Assembly: GCF_022664455.2 (NCBI RefSeq)
Contig: NZ_JAKRKC020000002.1
Span: forward strand, 1,550,001-1,614,000
DNA from: Actinomadura luzonensis
GTDB lineage: Bacteria; Actinomycetota; Actinomycetes; Streptosporangiales; Streptosporangiaceae
Reading direction: 5' to 3'
Length of the DNA stretch: 64,000 nt
The notes below the pieces were generated by a model. That model worked only from the letters and a program-made list of their open reading frames with translations, was not told the origin of the DNA and made no database searches. Made by a program: the position numbers and the translations under genes. Below are positions 24,231-33,389 of the stretch, in pieces. How positions within the stretch are numbered: position 1 is the stretch's first letter; each line of letters begins with the position of its first letter.

Positions 24231-25658
24231 GTGACTTCCCGACCCACCACGGCGATCCACGCCCGCCCGCGCACCGGCCCCGCCCGGATGACGCTGGCGC
24301 TGGTGTCCGCCTGCCAGTTCATGGTGATCCTGGACTCCTCCATCGTGAACGTCGCGCTGCCCTCGATCGACCGGGAGCTCGGCTTCGCCTCCACCGGCCT
24401 GGCCTGGGTGGTGAACGGCTACCTGCTCACCTTCGCCGGTCTGATGCTGCTGGGCGGGCGCGCCGCCGACCTGTTCGGCCGGCGCCGGGCCCTGACCGCC
24501 GGGCTGGTGCTGTTCACCGCGTCCAGCCTGGCCGCCGGCCTGGCGGCCGTCCCCGCGGTGCTGGTGGCGGCCCGCCTCACGCAGGGCGTGGGAGCGGCGC
24601 TGCTGGCCCCGGCGACCCTGGCCGTGATCAACACCGGCTTCGCCGAGGGCCGCGAACGCGCCCGCGCGCTCGGCGCGTGGTCGGCCGCGGGTGGCGTCGG
24701 CGGCATGGCCGGCGCCCTCGCGGGCGGCGCCCTGACCACCGGCCTGTCGTGGCGGTGGGTCTTCCTGATCAACGTGCCGGTCGGCGTGGCACTGATCGCC
24801 ACGGCGGTGCGGGCGCTGCCGGGCACCAGGACCGCCGGGCGGGAAGGGCTCGACCTGGCCGGCGCGGTCACCGGCACGGCGGGGCTGGCCGCGCTGATCT
24901 ACGGGATCATGCACGGCGCCGGGCACGGCTGGACGTCGGCGCCGGTGCTCGCGCCGGTCGCGGCGGGCCTGCTCCTGCTCGCCGTCTTCGCCGTGGTCGA
25001 GGCGCGGTTCGCGGCCCAGCCGATGATGCCGCCGCGGCTGCTGCGCTCGCGCGGGGTGGCCGCCGGCACCGGCTCGCTGCTGCTGTTCGGCGGGATCACC
25101 ATCGCCATGTGGTACTTCACCTCGCTGTTCCTGCAGAACGTGCTCGGCTACGGCGCGTTGCGGGCGGGGCTCGGGCAGACGCCCGCGGCGGTGACGTTCA
25201 TGGTGGTCGCGCGGGCGGCCGGCGTCCTGCTGCCGCGCGCCGGCGTGCGGCCGCTGATCCTGGCGGGCGGCGCCTGCTTCGTGGCCGGGTTCGGCTGGCT
25301 CGCCCAGGCCGGCGCCGGCAGCGGCTACCTCACCGCCGTCCTCGGCCCGACCCTGCTCGTCGCCACCGGGATCGGGCTGGTCTTCCCCACCCTCATGGCC
25401 GCCACCACCGCCGGCGCGCCGGGTGGCGACGCCGGCGCCGCCGGCGGCCTGGCCCAGACCGCCGGGCAGGCGGGCGGATCGCTGGGGCTGGCGGTGCTCG
25501 CCACCGCCGCGACCCAGGCGTCGGCCGGCGGGAGCTCCCCGGCGGCCCTCGCCGCCGGCTACGACCGGGTCTTCCTCATCGCGGCCGGGCTCGGTGCGGC
25601 CGTCGCGGCGGCCGGCCTGCTGCTGCCACGCCGGCCGCCGCCCCCCGCGCAGCGCTGA
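24231..25658 (+). CDS. MFS drug exporter, DHA2 (EmrB/QacA) family
   Basis: The 475-residue protein starts at a GTG at 24231 behind AGGAG; an ATG at 24207 is less well supported. It has about 14 hydrophobic segments. Motif A is GRAADLFGRRRAL. The DHA2-type first helix is QFMVILDSSIVNVALPSI, and motif C-like WRWVFLINVPVG follows. Such proton antiporters export lipophilic drugs. It is co-transcribed with wrbA under the MarR operator, so its substrate is probably the quinone or phenol sensed by that regulator. Confidence 0.92.
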   Translation: MTSRPTTAIHARPRTGPARMTLALVSACQFMVILDSSIVNVALPSIDRELGFASTGLAWVVNGYLLTFAGLMLLGGRAADLFGRRRALTAGLVLFTASSLAAGLAAVPAVLVAARLTQGVGAALLAPATLAVINTGFAEGRERARALGAWSAAGGVGGMAGALAGGALTTGLSWRWVFLINVPVGVALIATAVRALPGTRTAGREGLDLAGAVTGTAGLAALIYGIMHGAGHGWTSAPVLAPVAAGLLLLAVFAVVEARFAAQPMMPPRLLRSRGVAAGTGSLLLFGGITIAMWYFTSLFLQNVLGYGALRAGLGQTPAAVTFMVVARAAGVLLPRAGVRPLILAGGACFVAGFGWLAQAGAGSGYLTAVLGPTLLVATGIGLVFPTLMAATTAGAPGGDAGAAGGLAQTAGQAGGSLGLAVLATAATQASAGGSSPAALAAGYDRVFLIAAGLGAAVAAAGLLLPRRPPPPAQR

Positions 25659-25741
25659 CGACCCGTCCGAATGCCCTGGATCGCGGCCGTCGCGACATTC
25701 GTGCAAGACGGGCGGGCGGCCGGCGGCGCATGCTCTCGTGC

Positions 25742-26536
25742 ATGAGTGACGACTTTCTGCTGCATGTGGTCCAGGACGGCCCGCCTGAGGCGCCGCCGCT
25801 GCTGCTCGTTCACGGGTCGGGGGCGTCGGGGGCCTGCTGGGAGCCGGTCGTCGCGGCGCTGGCGGAGCGGCGGCGGGTGATCCGGGTCGATCTGCCGGGC
25901 TGTGGCCAGTCGCCGCCGGCGTCCTCGTACGGGGTGCCCGAGCAGGCGGGCGAGGTGGCGGCGGCGCTGGACGGCCTGGGGGCCGGGGCCGTGGACGTGG
26001 TGGGGCACTCCAGCGGCGGGTACGTCGCGACGGCGCTGGCGGAGCGGCGGCGCGATCTGGTGCGGTCGCTGGTGCTGGTCAGCACCGGTCCGGTGCCGGA
26101 GGCGCTGTCGCCGCAGCCGTTGCTGCTGCGGGCGCTGCTGGCCCCGCCCTTCGGGCCGCTGGTGTGGCGGGTGCGTTCGGCGGCGATGATCCGGCGGGGG
26201 ATCAGCGTGACGGCGGCCGGCCCGGTGCGGGTCCCTGAGGGGCTGGTGGCCGATGTGCGCGGGATGTCGTACCGGACGATGAGGGCGGTGCTGCGCGGCA
26301 ACGGGGCCTACATCGCGGCGAAGGGAGTGCCTGAACGGCTGGCCGGGCTGGGGGTGCCGGTGCTGGTGGTGTTCGGCGCGGCCGATCCCCGGTGGGATCC
26401 GGTGTCGGCGCGCCGCTACGAGGTGGTGCCGGGCGCCCGGGTGGAGATGTTGCCCGGCGTCGGGCACATGCCGATGCTGGAGGCGCCGGAGAAGGTGGCC
26501 GGGCTGGTGCTGGGGTTCGTGGCGCCGGGCCGTTGA
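25742..26536 (+). CDS. Alpha/beta-fold hydrolase
   Basis: The protein has 264 residues. The oxyanion motif is LLVHGSGASG, the nucleophile elbow is G-H-S90-S-G-G, the probable acid lies in FGAADPRWDP, and the catalytic His is in PGVGHMPMLEAPEKV. There is no signal peptide. The family covers esterases, epoxide hydrolases and C-C hydrolases, so the substrate is open. It precedes the AraC gene by 18 bp and is probably co-transcribed with it. Confidence 0.87.
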   Translation: MSDDFLLHVVQDGPPEAPPLLLVHGSGASGACWEPVVAALAERRRVIRVDLPGCGQSPPASSYGVPEQAGEVAAALDGLGAGAVDVVGHSSGGYVATALAERRRDLVRSLVLVSTGPVPEALSPQPLLLRALLAPPFGPLVWRVRSAAMIRRGISVTAAGPVRVPEGLVADVRGMSYRTMRAVLRGNGAYIAAKGVPERLAGLGVPVLVVFGAADPRWDPVSARRYEVVPGARVEMLPGVGHMPMLEAPEKVAGLVLGFVAPGR

Positions 26537-26554
26537 GAGGGGTGGGGGTGCGTC

Positions 26555-27388
26555 ATGCCGGTGGCGGCGTCGTGGGACTGGGCGCGGGTGGAGGTGGCGG
26601 TCCCGGGCGCGGGGGTCCGGTTGCCTGGGGTCGCCATGGCGGGGTTCCGGCAGCGGGTGGCGTCGGCGGCGGAGCTGGCGATGGTGGCGCACCCGTCCGT
26701 GACGGTGCTGGTGGACCTGAGCGACGACGGGGCCGTGGTGTTCGAGTCGGGCGGGCGGCGGGTGCGCGGCAGCGCGGTGATCGGGTTGCTGCCCGGGCAG
26801 GTGCGGGCGGCCGGGCCCGGGACCGGTGACTGCCTGCAGGTGCGGCTTGAGCCCGCAGTGGCGGCCGCGGTGCTGGGCGGGGCGGCGGAGCTGAGCGGGT
26901 CGGTGGTCCCGCTGGAGGAGGTGTGGGGACACGACGCCGCGCGGCTGCGGGAACGGTTGCGCGCGGCGAGTTCGTGGCAGGCCAGGTTCGTCGTCGTAGC
27001 GGAGCTGCTGGCCCGGCGGCTGGAGGCGGGCCCGGCGGTGGACGCCGAGGTGGGGCACGTGTGGGGGCGGTTGCTGCGCAGCCGGGGGCGGCTGCGGGTC
27101 GACGGGCTGGCGCAGGAGGTGGGGTGGAGCCGCCAGCGGCTGTGGTCGCGGTTCCGGGCACAGGTGGGCCTCTCACCGAAACGGGCGGCGCGGCTGGTGC
27201 GCTTCGATCGCGCGGCTCGCCTGCTGGCGGCGGGCCGCCCCCCGGCGGGGGTGGCCGCGCACGCCGGGTACGTCGACCAGTCGCACCTGCATCGGGAGGT
27301 GCGGACGTTCACGGGACTGACGCCGGCGGAGGTGGCGGCGGCGCCGTGGCTGGGGATCGACGAGGTGGCGTGGCCGGCGACACCTTGA
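26555..27388 (+). CDS. AraC-family transcriptional regulator
   Basis: The 277-residue protein has a C-terminal AraC helix-turn-helix pair: LRVDGLAQEVGWSRQRLWSRFRAQVGLSPKRAARLVRFDRAARLL (about 188-232), then GVAAHAGYVDQSHLHREVRTFTGLTPAEV (about 240-268). The N-terminal sensor (about 1-165) is cupin-like in outline but weakly conserved. The gene follows an alpha/beta hydrolase on the same strand, the usual context for regulation by that enzyme's substrate or product. The regulated genes are probably local. Confidence 0.9.
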   Translation: MPVAASWDWARVEVAVPGAGVRLPGVAMAGFRQRVASAAELAMVAHPSVTVLVDLSDDGAVVFESGGRRVRGSAVIGLLPGQVRAAGPGTGDCLQVRLEPAVAAAVLGGAAELSGSVVPLEEVWGHDAARLRERLRAASSWQARFVVVAELLARRLEAGPAVDAEVGHVWGRLLRSRGRLRVDGLAQEVGWSRQRLWSRFRAQVGLSPKRAARLVRFDRAARLLAAGRPPAGVAAHAGYVDQSHLHREVRTFTGLTPAEVAAAPWLGIDEVAWPATP

Positions 27389-27636
27389 ACCCCGCGGGGC
27401 CAGGTCGCGCGGGCGCTGCGGAGATCCTGCCCGAGGCGGTGCGGGGCAACCCGGACGTGGTGGCGGTAGGCCGGCTGGCCGAGGCGGCCGAAGACCTGGA
27501 GACGCTGGACGCCTACCGCTCGACCGGGTCGCCGCGGCGGGCCGCGGGCGCGGGTCGCGCTCGCCGCGTGGCGGCTGCTCGACGGCTGACCACCCACCAA
27601 CTATTTCACTAGTAAAACATCTGATAAGCTTTGGGT
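27389..27636 (+). promoter_or_regulatory. AraC-FUSC intergenic region with a MarR-like palindrome
   Basis: The first 200 bp hold no convincing gene; one frame (AEILPEAVRGNPDVVAVGRL) might be a remnant. The last 45 bp drop sharply in GC and contain the near-palindrome TTTCACTAGTAAAA at 27604-27617, 20 bp before the FUSC start, with -10-like GATAAG just after. A MarR gene lies downstream of FUSC and may bind here. Confidence 0.45.
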
Positions 27637-29348
27637 ATGCCCACGTCACCCGCCTCGCCGGCCCATGCCCTCCACCTGCCCGTACGCCTGCCCGTCCGGT
27701 CGGCGCTGCGGCTGGCGCCGCTCGGCGACGTATGGCACAAGCCCGCGCTCGGCTCGGTCGCCGCGATGGCCGTGGTACTGGCCACGCTGCTGGCCGCCGA
27801 CCGGCTCGACCTGGTGCTGTACGCCGCCGCCGGAGCCATGTGCGCCCTGTACGGCCACGGCCTGCCCTACCGCGCCCGCGCCAGGGCGCTGGCCTGGGTG
27901 GTGGCCGGCTCGCTCGCCGGCACCGGCACCGCGCTGCTGGCCGCTGCCCTGACGGACGCGACCGCCGTCCGGGTCGCGGTGGCGGCGCTGCTGGCCGGGC
28001 TGCACAAGGCCGTCTGCGACGCCACCCGGATCGGGCCGCCCGGCAACGTCGTGCTCACCTTCATCGCCTCAAGCGCCGCGTTCGCGCCGCAACGCCTGGC
28101 CGACGTGCCGCCGCACCTGGGCGTCGCCCTGCTGGGCGGGCTCGTGGCCTGGGCGGTGGGCATGGCGCCGGCCCTGCGGCGGCCCGACGGCCCCGAACGC
28201 GTCGCGGTGGCCCGCGCGCTGGAGGCCACCGCCCGCCTGGCCAAGGCCACCACCGAGAAAGCCACCACCGGACCGGCCGCGCCCCGCCGCCCGCACGACG
28301 GGCGCCACGACGAGCGCCCCGACGGGCACCACGACGTCCACAACGAGGGGCGCCGACGGCCGGACGGGTGCACCGCGCCCGCCACGCCGCCGCCGCGGCC
28401 GTCAACGCCGCCTGGCAGACCCTCCTGCGCGCCGGCAACGGCCGCCCGGAGCTGCGCCGCCTGCTGGCCAGGGCCGAGTCCGCCGCCGCCCGCGCCCCGC
28501 GCGGCACCCAGGCGGACCAGCTCGCGGCATGGGCGCGCGACCTGCGCAAGGGACACCCGGTGCCCGTCCCGCCCGCCGCCGGCCCGTCGGCCACAGCCGC
28601 CGAGCTGGCCGAGCTGGCCGGCGTCGCCGCCGAGCAGCACATCCCGGACGGCGCCCGCACCGCCCGGGACGTGCTGCGGGACGTGGCGGGGCGGTGGCGG
28701 GTGCTGCTCATGGTGTTCGCCGGCGCGGCGGCCGCCGGGTGGGCGTCGACCGCGCTCGGCGTGGGCCGGCCGTACTGGGCGGTGGTGACGGCGGCCGCGG
28801 TGTTCGCGGCCAACACCACCATGTCCTGGAGCCGGGCCGTGCAGCGGACGGTCGGCAACCTGCTCGGGGTGGCGCTGTTCACGCTGCTGGCGCCGGTGGC
28901 CGGGCTCGGCGCGGTGGCGCTGGTGGCGGCGGTGCTGGCGCTGCAGTTCGTGACGGAGGCGGCGATCACCCGTAACTACTGGCTGGGCAGCGTGTTCGTC
29001 ACCCCCATGGCGATCTTGATGACGGAGTTCGCGGGGACACGGCCGGTGCCCGTGCTGGTGGCCGACCGCTGGCTGGACAGCTGTCTCGGCGCGGCGGCCG
29101 GTCTCGCGGCATGCGTGCTGCTGCGCGACCGGCGGGCGGCGGGCCGCGTCCACGACGGCCTGCGACGGCTGGAACGCCTGGTCGCCGAGCCCCGTCCGGC
29201 CGCCGACCGGCTGCGCGGCGCGCTGGTGGAGCTGCGCGAGGCCGCCGACCTCGCGGCGGGCGAGTGGCGCGGCGCGCCGCTGCCGGAGGAACGCATCGCC
29301 GCGGCCGAACGGGCCGGGCACCGCCGCCTGGCCGAGCTCACCATCTGA
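27637..29348 (+). pseudogene. FUSC-family membrane protein gene, frameshifted in the middle
   Basis: The gene starts at an ATG at 27637. The first half has four or five membrane helices (SVAAMAVVLATLLAADRLD, LVLYAAAGAMCALYGHGLPY, ALAWVVAGSLAGTGTALLAA). The frame changes between about 28290 and 28365, in a repetitive His/Asp/Arg-coding stretch. It then continues in another frame (RARHAAAAAVNAAWQTLLRA) through the FUSC core, VVTAAAVFAANTTMSWSRAV and RTVGNLLGVALFTLLAP, to 29348. FUSC proteins are aromatic-acid or lipid-type exporters of about 570 residues, and this is the expected length once the frame is joined. The single shift in a GC-rich repeat may be a sequencing error. Confidence 0.72.
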
Positions 29349-29494
29349 CCGAAGCCGCGCTCCGGGCGCGTCACCTGTGACCCCCGCGCGTCCGGCGGCG
29401 GGCGGACGCGGCGGCCCCGCGGACGCGTACGATCGATTGGCCGGCCGCACCGGCAAGCCGCACGCGAAAGAGGGGCGAGCACGTGGAGGACGCC

Positions 29495-30010
29495 GTGAAC
29501 GACGTCGGGGAGGACGTCGTGGCGGTCGCCCTGCGGCAGTGGCGGCAGGTCCTGCCCGACGCCGACCTCGGCGCCATCGCCGTCATCGGCCGGCTCAACC
29601 GGTGCGCGGCGCTGCTGCAGCAGGCCACCGACGCGCCGCTCGGCCGGGCCGGCGTCAACCGCGCCGAGTACGACCTGCTGTGCGCGCTGCTGCGGGTCGG
29701 CGGCGAGCTGACCCCTGGGCGGCTGGCCCGCGAGACGTTCGCCTCCGGCGCGGCGGTCACCAAGCGGGTGCGGCGGCTGGAGGAGCTCGGGCTGGTGGCG
29801 CGGCGCGTCGACGAGCGCGACCGGCGGGTGGCGCACCTGTCGCTGACCGAGGCCGGGCGGGCGTTCATCATGCGGCTGATGCCCGAGCAGCTGGAGTACG
29901 AGAACGCACTGCTGGCCGGCCTGCCGCCCGGGCGGGAGGACGAGCTGGCCGGCCGGCTCGGCGAGCTGCTGCTCATGCTGGAGGGACGGCTGGGCGGCAT
30001 GCTCGGCTGA
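29495..30010 (+). CDS. MarR-family regulator
   Basis: The protein has 171 residues. The GTG at 29495 has GGAGG at ideal spacing; the GTG at 29483 would add four residues. The winged helix-turn-helix is EYDLLCALLRVGGELTPGRLARETFASGAAVTKRVRRLEELGLVARRVDERDRRVAHLSLTEAGR at about residues 58-122. It is a longer-N-terminus MarR type, as in actinomycete regulators of exporters. It follows the FUSC gene on the same strand, and the palindrome before FUSC is a candidate target. Confidence 0.9.
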   Translation: MNDVGEDVVAVALRQWRQVLPDADLGAIAVIGRLNRCAALLQQATDAPLGRAGVNRAEYDLLCALLRVGGELTPGRLARETFASGAAVTKRVRRLEELGLVARRVDERDRRVAHLSLTEAGRAFIMRLMPEQLEYENALLAGLPPGREDELAGRLGELLLMLEGRLGGMLG

Positions 30011-30039
30011 GCACACCGCCCACCAGGCCGCCCGCATGA

Positions 30040-30060
30040 GGCCGCCCGGGGAGGGCGGCC
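30040..30060. terminator. Bidirectional hairpin between MarR and the TPR gene
   Basis: GGCCGCCC (30040-30047) pairs with GGGCGGCC (30053-30060) around a 5-nt loop, between two convergent genes. Confidence 0.55.
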
Positions 30061-30068
30061 GGGGAGGG

Positions 30069-30389
30069 TCAGGTGCCGGTCATCGCGGCGTGCAGCCGCA
30101 GGTAGGGTGCGGCCTCCCGCGGCCGGCTGCGCCGCTCCAGCGTGCGTCCCAGCAGCAGGTACGCGTACGCCTCACCGGGATCGCGCGCCAGCACCTCCCG
30201 CAGCTCGGCCTCGGCCCGCCCGAGCTGCGCGGAGTGGTAGTAGGCGCGCGCCAGCAGCAGCCGCGCCGCCACGTCGCCCGGCGCCTCGGCCACCACCTGC
30301 GCCAGGGCGCGCGCGGCCTCGATGTAGTCCTTCAGCTCGAAGAACATCCGCCCGCGCGCGTAGGTGCGGGCCAGCGTCTCGCTCGCCAT
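30069..30389 (-). CDS. Small tetratricopeptide-repeat protein
   Basis: The 106-residue protein contains about three TPR-like helix pairs: ARGRMFFELKDYIEAARALAQVVAEAP, ARLLLARAYYHSAQLGRAEAELREVLARDP and AYAYLLLGRTLERRSRPREAAPYLRLH. It is all-helical with no signal peptide and is probably a protein-protein adaptor. It starts 4 bp after the pirin gene ends, so the two form an operon. This pairing is seen in other actinomycetes, though the purpose is unknown to me. Confidence 0.85.
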   Translation of the reverse strand: MASETLARTYARGRMFFELKDYIEAARALAQVVAEAPGDVAARLLLARAYYHSAQLGRAEAELREVLARDPGEAYAYLLLGRTLERRSRPREAAPYLRLHAAMTGT

Positions 30390-30393
30390 CTCC

Positions 30394-31383
30394 TCACTCC
30401 TTCCCCGGGACCGGGCCGTCGGCGTGCGGCACCCGCTCGGCGGGGACCACGCCCAGGCGGCCCGCCCGGTAGTCCTCCATGGCCTGGACGATCTCGGCGC
30501 GCGTGTTCATCACGAACGGCCCGTAGTGCACGACCGGCTCGCGGATGGGCCGCCCGCCCAGCAGCAGCACCTCCAGGTTCGGCTCGGCCTGCGGCTGGGC
30601 GGTGTCGGCGGCCAGGCTGAGCGACCCGCCCTCGCCGTAGACGGCCAGCCGCCCCTTGCTCACCGGCCGCCGCTCGGCGCCCGCCGTGCCCCGGCCGGCC
30701 AGCACGTAGGCCAGGGCGTTGAAGCCGGGGTTCCACGGCAGCTCCAGCCGGGCGCCGGGGGCGAGGGTGGCGTGCACCATCGTGATCGGCGTGAACGTGA
30801 CGCCCGGCCCGGCGTGCCCGTCCAGGTCGCCGGCGATGACGCGCAGCAGCGCGCCGCCGTCGGAGGAGGCCAGCAGCGCCGACTGCCGGCCCCGGATGTC
30901 CTGGTAGCGGGGCTGGTGGAACTTGTGGGCGCGCGGCAGGTTGACCCACAGCTGCACGCCGTGGAACAGCCCGCCCGAGACCACCAGGTGCTCCGGCGGC
31001 TTCTCGATGTGCAGCAGTCCGCTGCCGGCGGTCATCCACTGGGTGTCGCCGTCGGTGATCGTGCCGCCGCCGCCGACCGAGTCCTGGTGCTCGAAGATGC
31101 CGTCGATGATGTAGGTGACGGTCTCGAAGCCGCGGTGCGGGTGCCAGGGTGTGCCCTTCGGCTCGCCGGGGGCGTAGTCGACCTCGCCCATCTGGTCCAT
31201 GTGGATGAAGGGGTCCAGCAGCTCGTGCGGCACGCCCGCGAACGCGCGCCGGACGGGGAAGCCCTCGCCCTCGAAGCCGCTGGGCGCGGTCGTCACCGAG
31301 CGCACGGGGCGCGGCCGGGCGGCGGCCGGGTCGGGGGTGGCGACGCGGGGGAGCGTCAGGGTGTCTGCGGTGACGGCGGGCAT
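30394..31383 (-). CDS. Pirin-family protein (bicupin)
   Basis: The 329-residue protein starts at an ATG at 31383 behind GGAAGG. The N-terminal cupin has the pirin metal-site signature WHPHRGFETVTYIIDG (two His), then GDTQWMTAGSGLLHIE with the further His and Glu ligands. A C-terminal cupin follows with RHKFHQP-like and GSLSLAADTA segments. Pirins bind iron and include quercetin 2,3-dioxygenases and redox sensors. A MarR-type palindrome lies just upstream, which fits induction by quinones or oxidants. Confidence 0.92.
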   Translation of the reverse strand: MPAVTADTLTLPRVATPDPAAARPRPVRSVTTAPSGFEGEGFPVRRAFAGVPHELLDPFIHMDQMGEVDYAPGEPKGTPWHPHRGFETVTYIIDGIFEHQDSVGGGGTITDGDTQWMTAGSGLLHIEKPPEHLVVSGGLFHGVQLWVNLPRAHKFHQPRYQDIRGRQSALLASSDGGALLRVIAGDLDGHAGPGVTFTPITMVHATLAPGARLELPWNPGFNALAYVLAGRGTAGAERRPVSKGRLAVYGEGGSLSLAADTAQPQAEPNLEVLLLGGRPIREPVVHYGPFVMNTRAEIVQAMEDYRAGRLGVVPAERVPHADGPVPGKE

Positions 31384-31396
31384 GACACGCCTTCCT

Positions 31397-31410
31397 GTTG
31401 AAGTTTCAAC
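31397..31410. promoter_or_regulatory. MarR-type operator upstream of pirin
   Basis: GTTGAAGTTTCAAC is a 14-bp dyad (GTTGAA, 2-bp centre, TTCAAC), 14 bp upstream of the pirin start. TTGAA-type dyads are typical of actinomycete MarR repressors of quinone-responsive genes. The regulator cannot be assigned from the window. Confidence 0.65.
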
Positions 31411-31487
31411 TTCTTGTGCCGTGCAACCACACCACCCCGCCCGGCATTCCCGGGCCCGGGACAACGGCGGCAGGCCCTTCGGTCGGG

Positions 31488-32174
31488 TCAGGGCCGGGTG
31501 CGCCGAGCCGGTGCGACCAGGGCGTTGTCGTAGGCGGCGATGACGAGCTGGGTGCGGTCGCGCAGCCCCAGCTTGTTGATCATGTTGGTGACGTGCGTCT
31601 TGACGGTGTGCGGGCTGATGAACAGGCGGGCGGCGATGTCGCCGTTCGGCAGGCCCTCCGCCACCAGGCGCAGCACCTCGTGCTCGCGCGGCGTCAGGCC
31701 GGGCAGCCGGCCCCCGGGCGGCGGCGGCGGCCGGTGCGCGAACCGCTCGATCACCCGCCGCGTCACCCCCGGCGCCAGCAGCGCGTCGCCGGCCGCGACC
31801 GTGCGCACGGCCGCCCGCAGCTCCTCGCCGCGCACCTCCTTGGTCAGGAACCCGGCCGCGCCCACCCGCAGCGCGCGGAAGACGTGCTCGTCGGTGTCGA
31901 ACGTGGTCACCACCACCACGCGGGTCGCCGGCAGGGCGGCCAGGACCCGTTCGGCGGCGGTCAGGCCGTCGAGGCCGGGCATGTGGATGTCCATGAGCAC
32001 GACGTCCGGCCGCTCGCGCAGGGCCGCGCGCACCGCCTCGTCGCCGGTGGCGGCCTCGGCCGTGACCCGGATGTCGCGCGAACGCGACAGCAGGGCCCGG
32101 AAACCGGCCCGCACGAGAGCCTGGTCGTCGGCGATCAGCACAGTGATCGGGGTAGTGATCGGGGTGTCGTTCAC
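31488..32174 (-). CDS. NarL/FixJ-type response regulator
   Basis: The 228-residue protein has a receiver domain with the acidic pair ADDQ (Asp16, Asp17), phospho-acceptor Asp62 in LMDIHMPGLDG, Thr/Ser in VVVTTFD, and Lys in FLTKEV. A short Pro-rich linker precedes the LuxR-type helix-turn-helix (LTPREHEVLRLVAEGLPNGD, then HTVKTHVTNMINKLGLRDR). Its GTG start overlaps the stop of the adjacent histidine kinase gene (GTGA), so the two form a translationally coupled two-component system. The signal and target are unknown. Confidence 0.93.
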   Translation of the reverse strand: MNDTPITTPITVLIADDQALVRAGFRALLSRSRDIRVTAEAATGDEAVRAALRERPDVVLMDIHMPGLDGLTAAERVLAALPATRVVVVTTFDTDEHVFRALRVGAAGFLTKEVRGEELRAAVRTVAAGDALLAPGVTRRVIERFAHRPPPPPGGRLPGLTPREHEVLRLVAEGLPNGDIAARLFISPHTVKTHVTNMINKLGLRDRTQLVIAAYDNALVAPARRTRP

Positions 32175-33256
32175 GGGACGGCTCCGATCGGCGTGGCGGG
32201 GATGACCGCCTCCACGGTGAAGCCGGCCGCCGTGGGACGCGCGGTGAGGGTGCCGCCCAGCCGGGCGACCCGTTCCCGCATCCCCGCCAGGCCGAACCCG
32301 CCCCCCTCGCCCCGCCGCCCTCCGTCGTCCCCGGCCGGAGCGGGGACGTCGCCGGCGTCGGTGACGGTGAGGCGGACCGCGTCCCGGCCGTAGTCGACGC
32401 GCACCTCCACCGCGCCGGCCGGCCGGCCGTGCTTGACCGCGTTGGTGAGCGACTCTTGCACGACGCGGTAGACCGCCCAGGCCACCGGCCCCGGCACGGC
32501 GGCGGCGCGCCCGCTCTGCCGCAGGACGACCTCCAGCCCGCAGCCGCGCATCCGCTCGGCCAGAGCGGCCAGAGCGGCGAGGTCACGCTCCGGCCCGCAG
32601 CCCGGCCCGCAGCCCGGCCCGGAGGCGGCGTCCGTGCCGAGCGCGCCGATCAGCGACCGCAGCTCGGCCGCCGCCTGCCCGCGCACCAGCCGAGCCGTCT
32701 CCAGCGCCCGCCCGGCCCCGTCCGGGTCGTCGGGCAGCGCGTCCTCGGCGACGGCGAGCTGCACCCCGAGCACCGCCAGCGTGTGCGCGACGACGTCGTG
32801 CACGTCGGCGGCCAGCGCCACCCGGTCCGCGGCCGCAGCCGCCCGCGCCGCTCCTGCTCCAGCCGCCGCCGCGCCGCCAGGCCACCGCCACGGCCAGCAC
32901 CGCCGCCAGCCACAGCGCCTCGCCCGCGAGCGGCCGCGCCTCAGGGCGGACCCGGCCACCAGGCAGGCCGCCCGATCCCCGCCGCCCGCCCCGCCCGGCC
33001 GGCCAGCCGCCCGCCCGTACAGCGCCGCGCCCGGCCACGCAGGCGCCCGCGCCAGCCCGGCGCCGAGCCCGGCGAGCACGGCCGCGCCCGCCGCGAGCGC
33101 CGCCACCGGACGGCGTCCGCGGCCAGGCCGAGGCCCGCCAGGCACACCGCCATCGGCGCCGCCCCCCCACGACGGCGCGACGCCGGTGACGACCGGCAGC
33201 GCCGCGACGGCGAGCACACCCGCCAGAGCCGTGAAAAGGTCGAGCCGTCCGCTCAC
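32171..33256 (-). pseudogene. Sensor histidine kinase (HisKA_3/NarX type), N-terminal half frameshifted
   Basis: The catalytic half is intact: the dimerisation box DRVALAADVHDVVAHTLAVLG (about 32775-32835) carries the His, followed by the N-box YRVVQESLTNAVKHG and a G-box GGGFGLAGMRERVARLGG. The membrane half from the GTG at 33256 is readable only by changing frame four times: VSGRLDLFTALAGVLAVAAL, then APMAVCLAGLGLAADAV after a G7 run near 33165, then AALAAGAAVLAGLGAG, then LAGEALWLAAVLAVAVAWR. All pieces fit a normal small sensor kinase. The density of shifts at homopolymers suggests base-call errors; real inactivation would leave an orphan response regulator. Confidence 0.78.
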
Positions 33257-33389
33257 CCCCCGAACGGTAGCGACCCCGGCCCGGCCGGAACATACGCCAG
33301 AGGATGAGATCCTCACCCGCAGGCGCAGCGCCCGGCCCGTCCCGCGCGGCGATGCGCGCGGCCGGGCCGCCGTCCTAGCGTCGGCGGCC

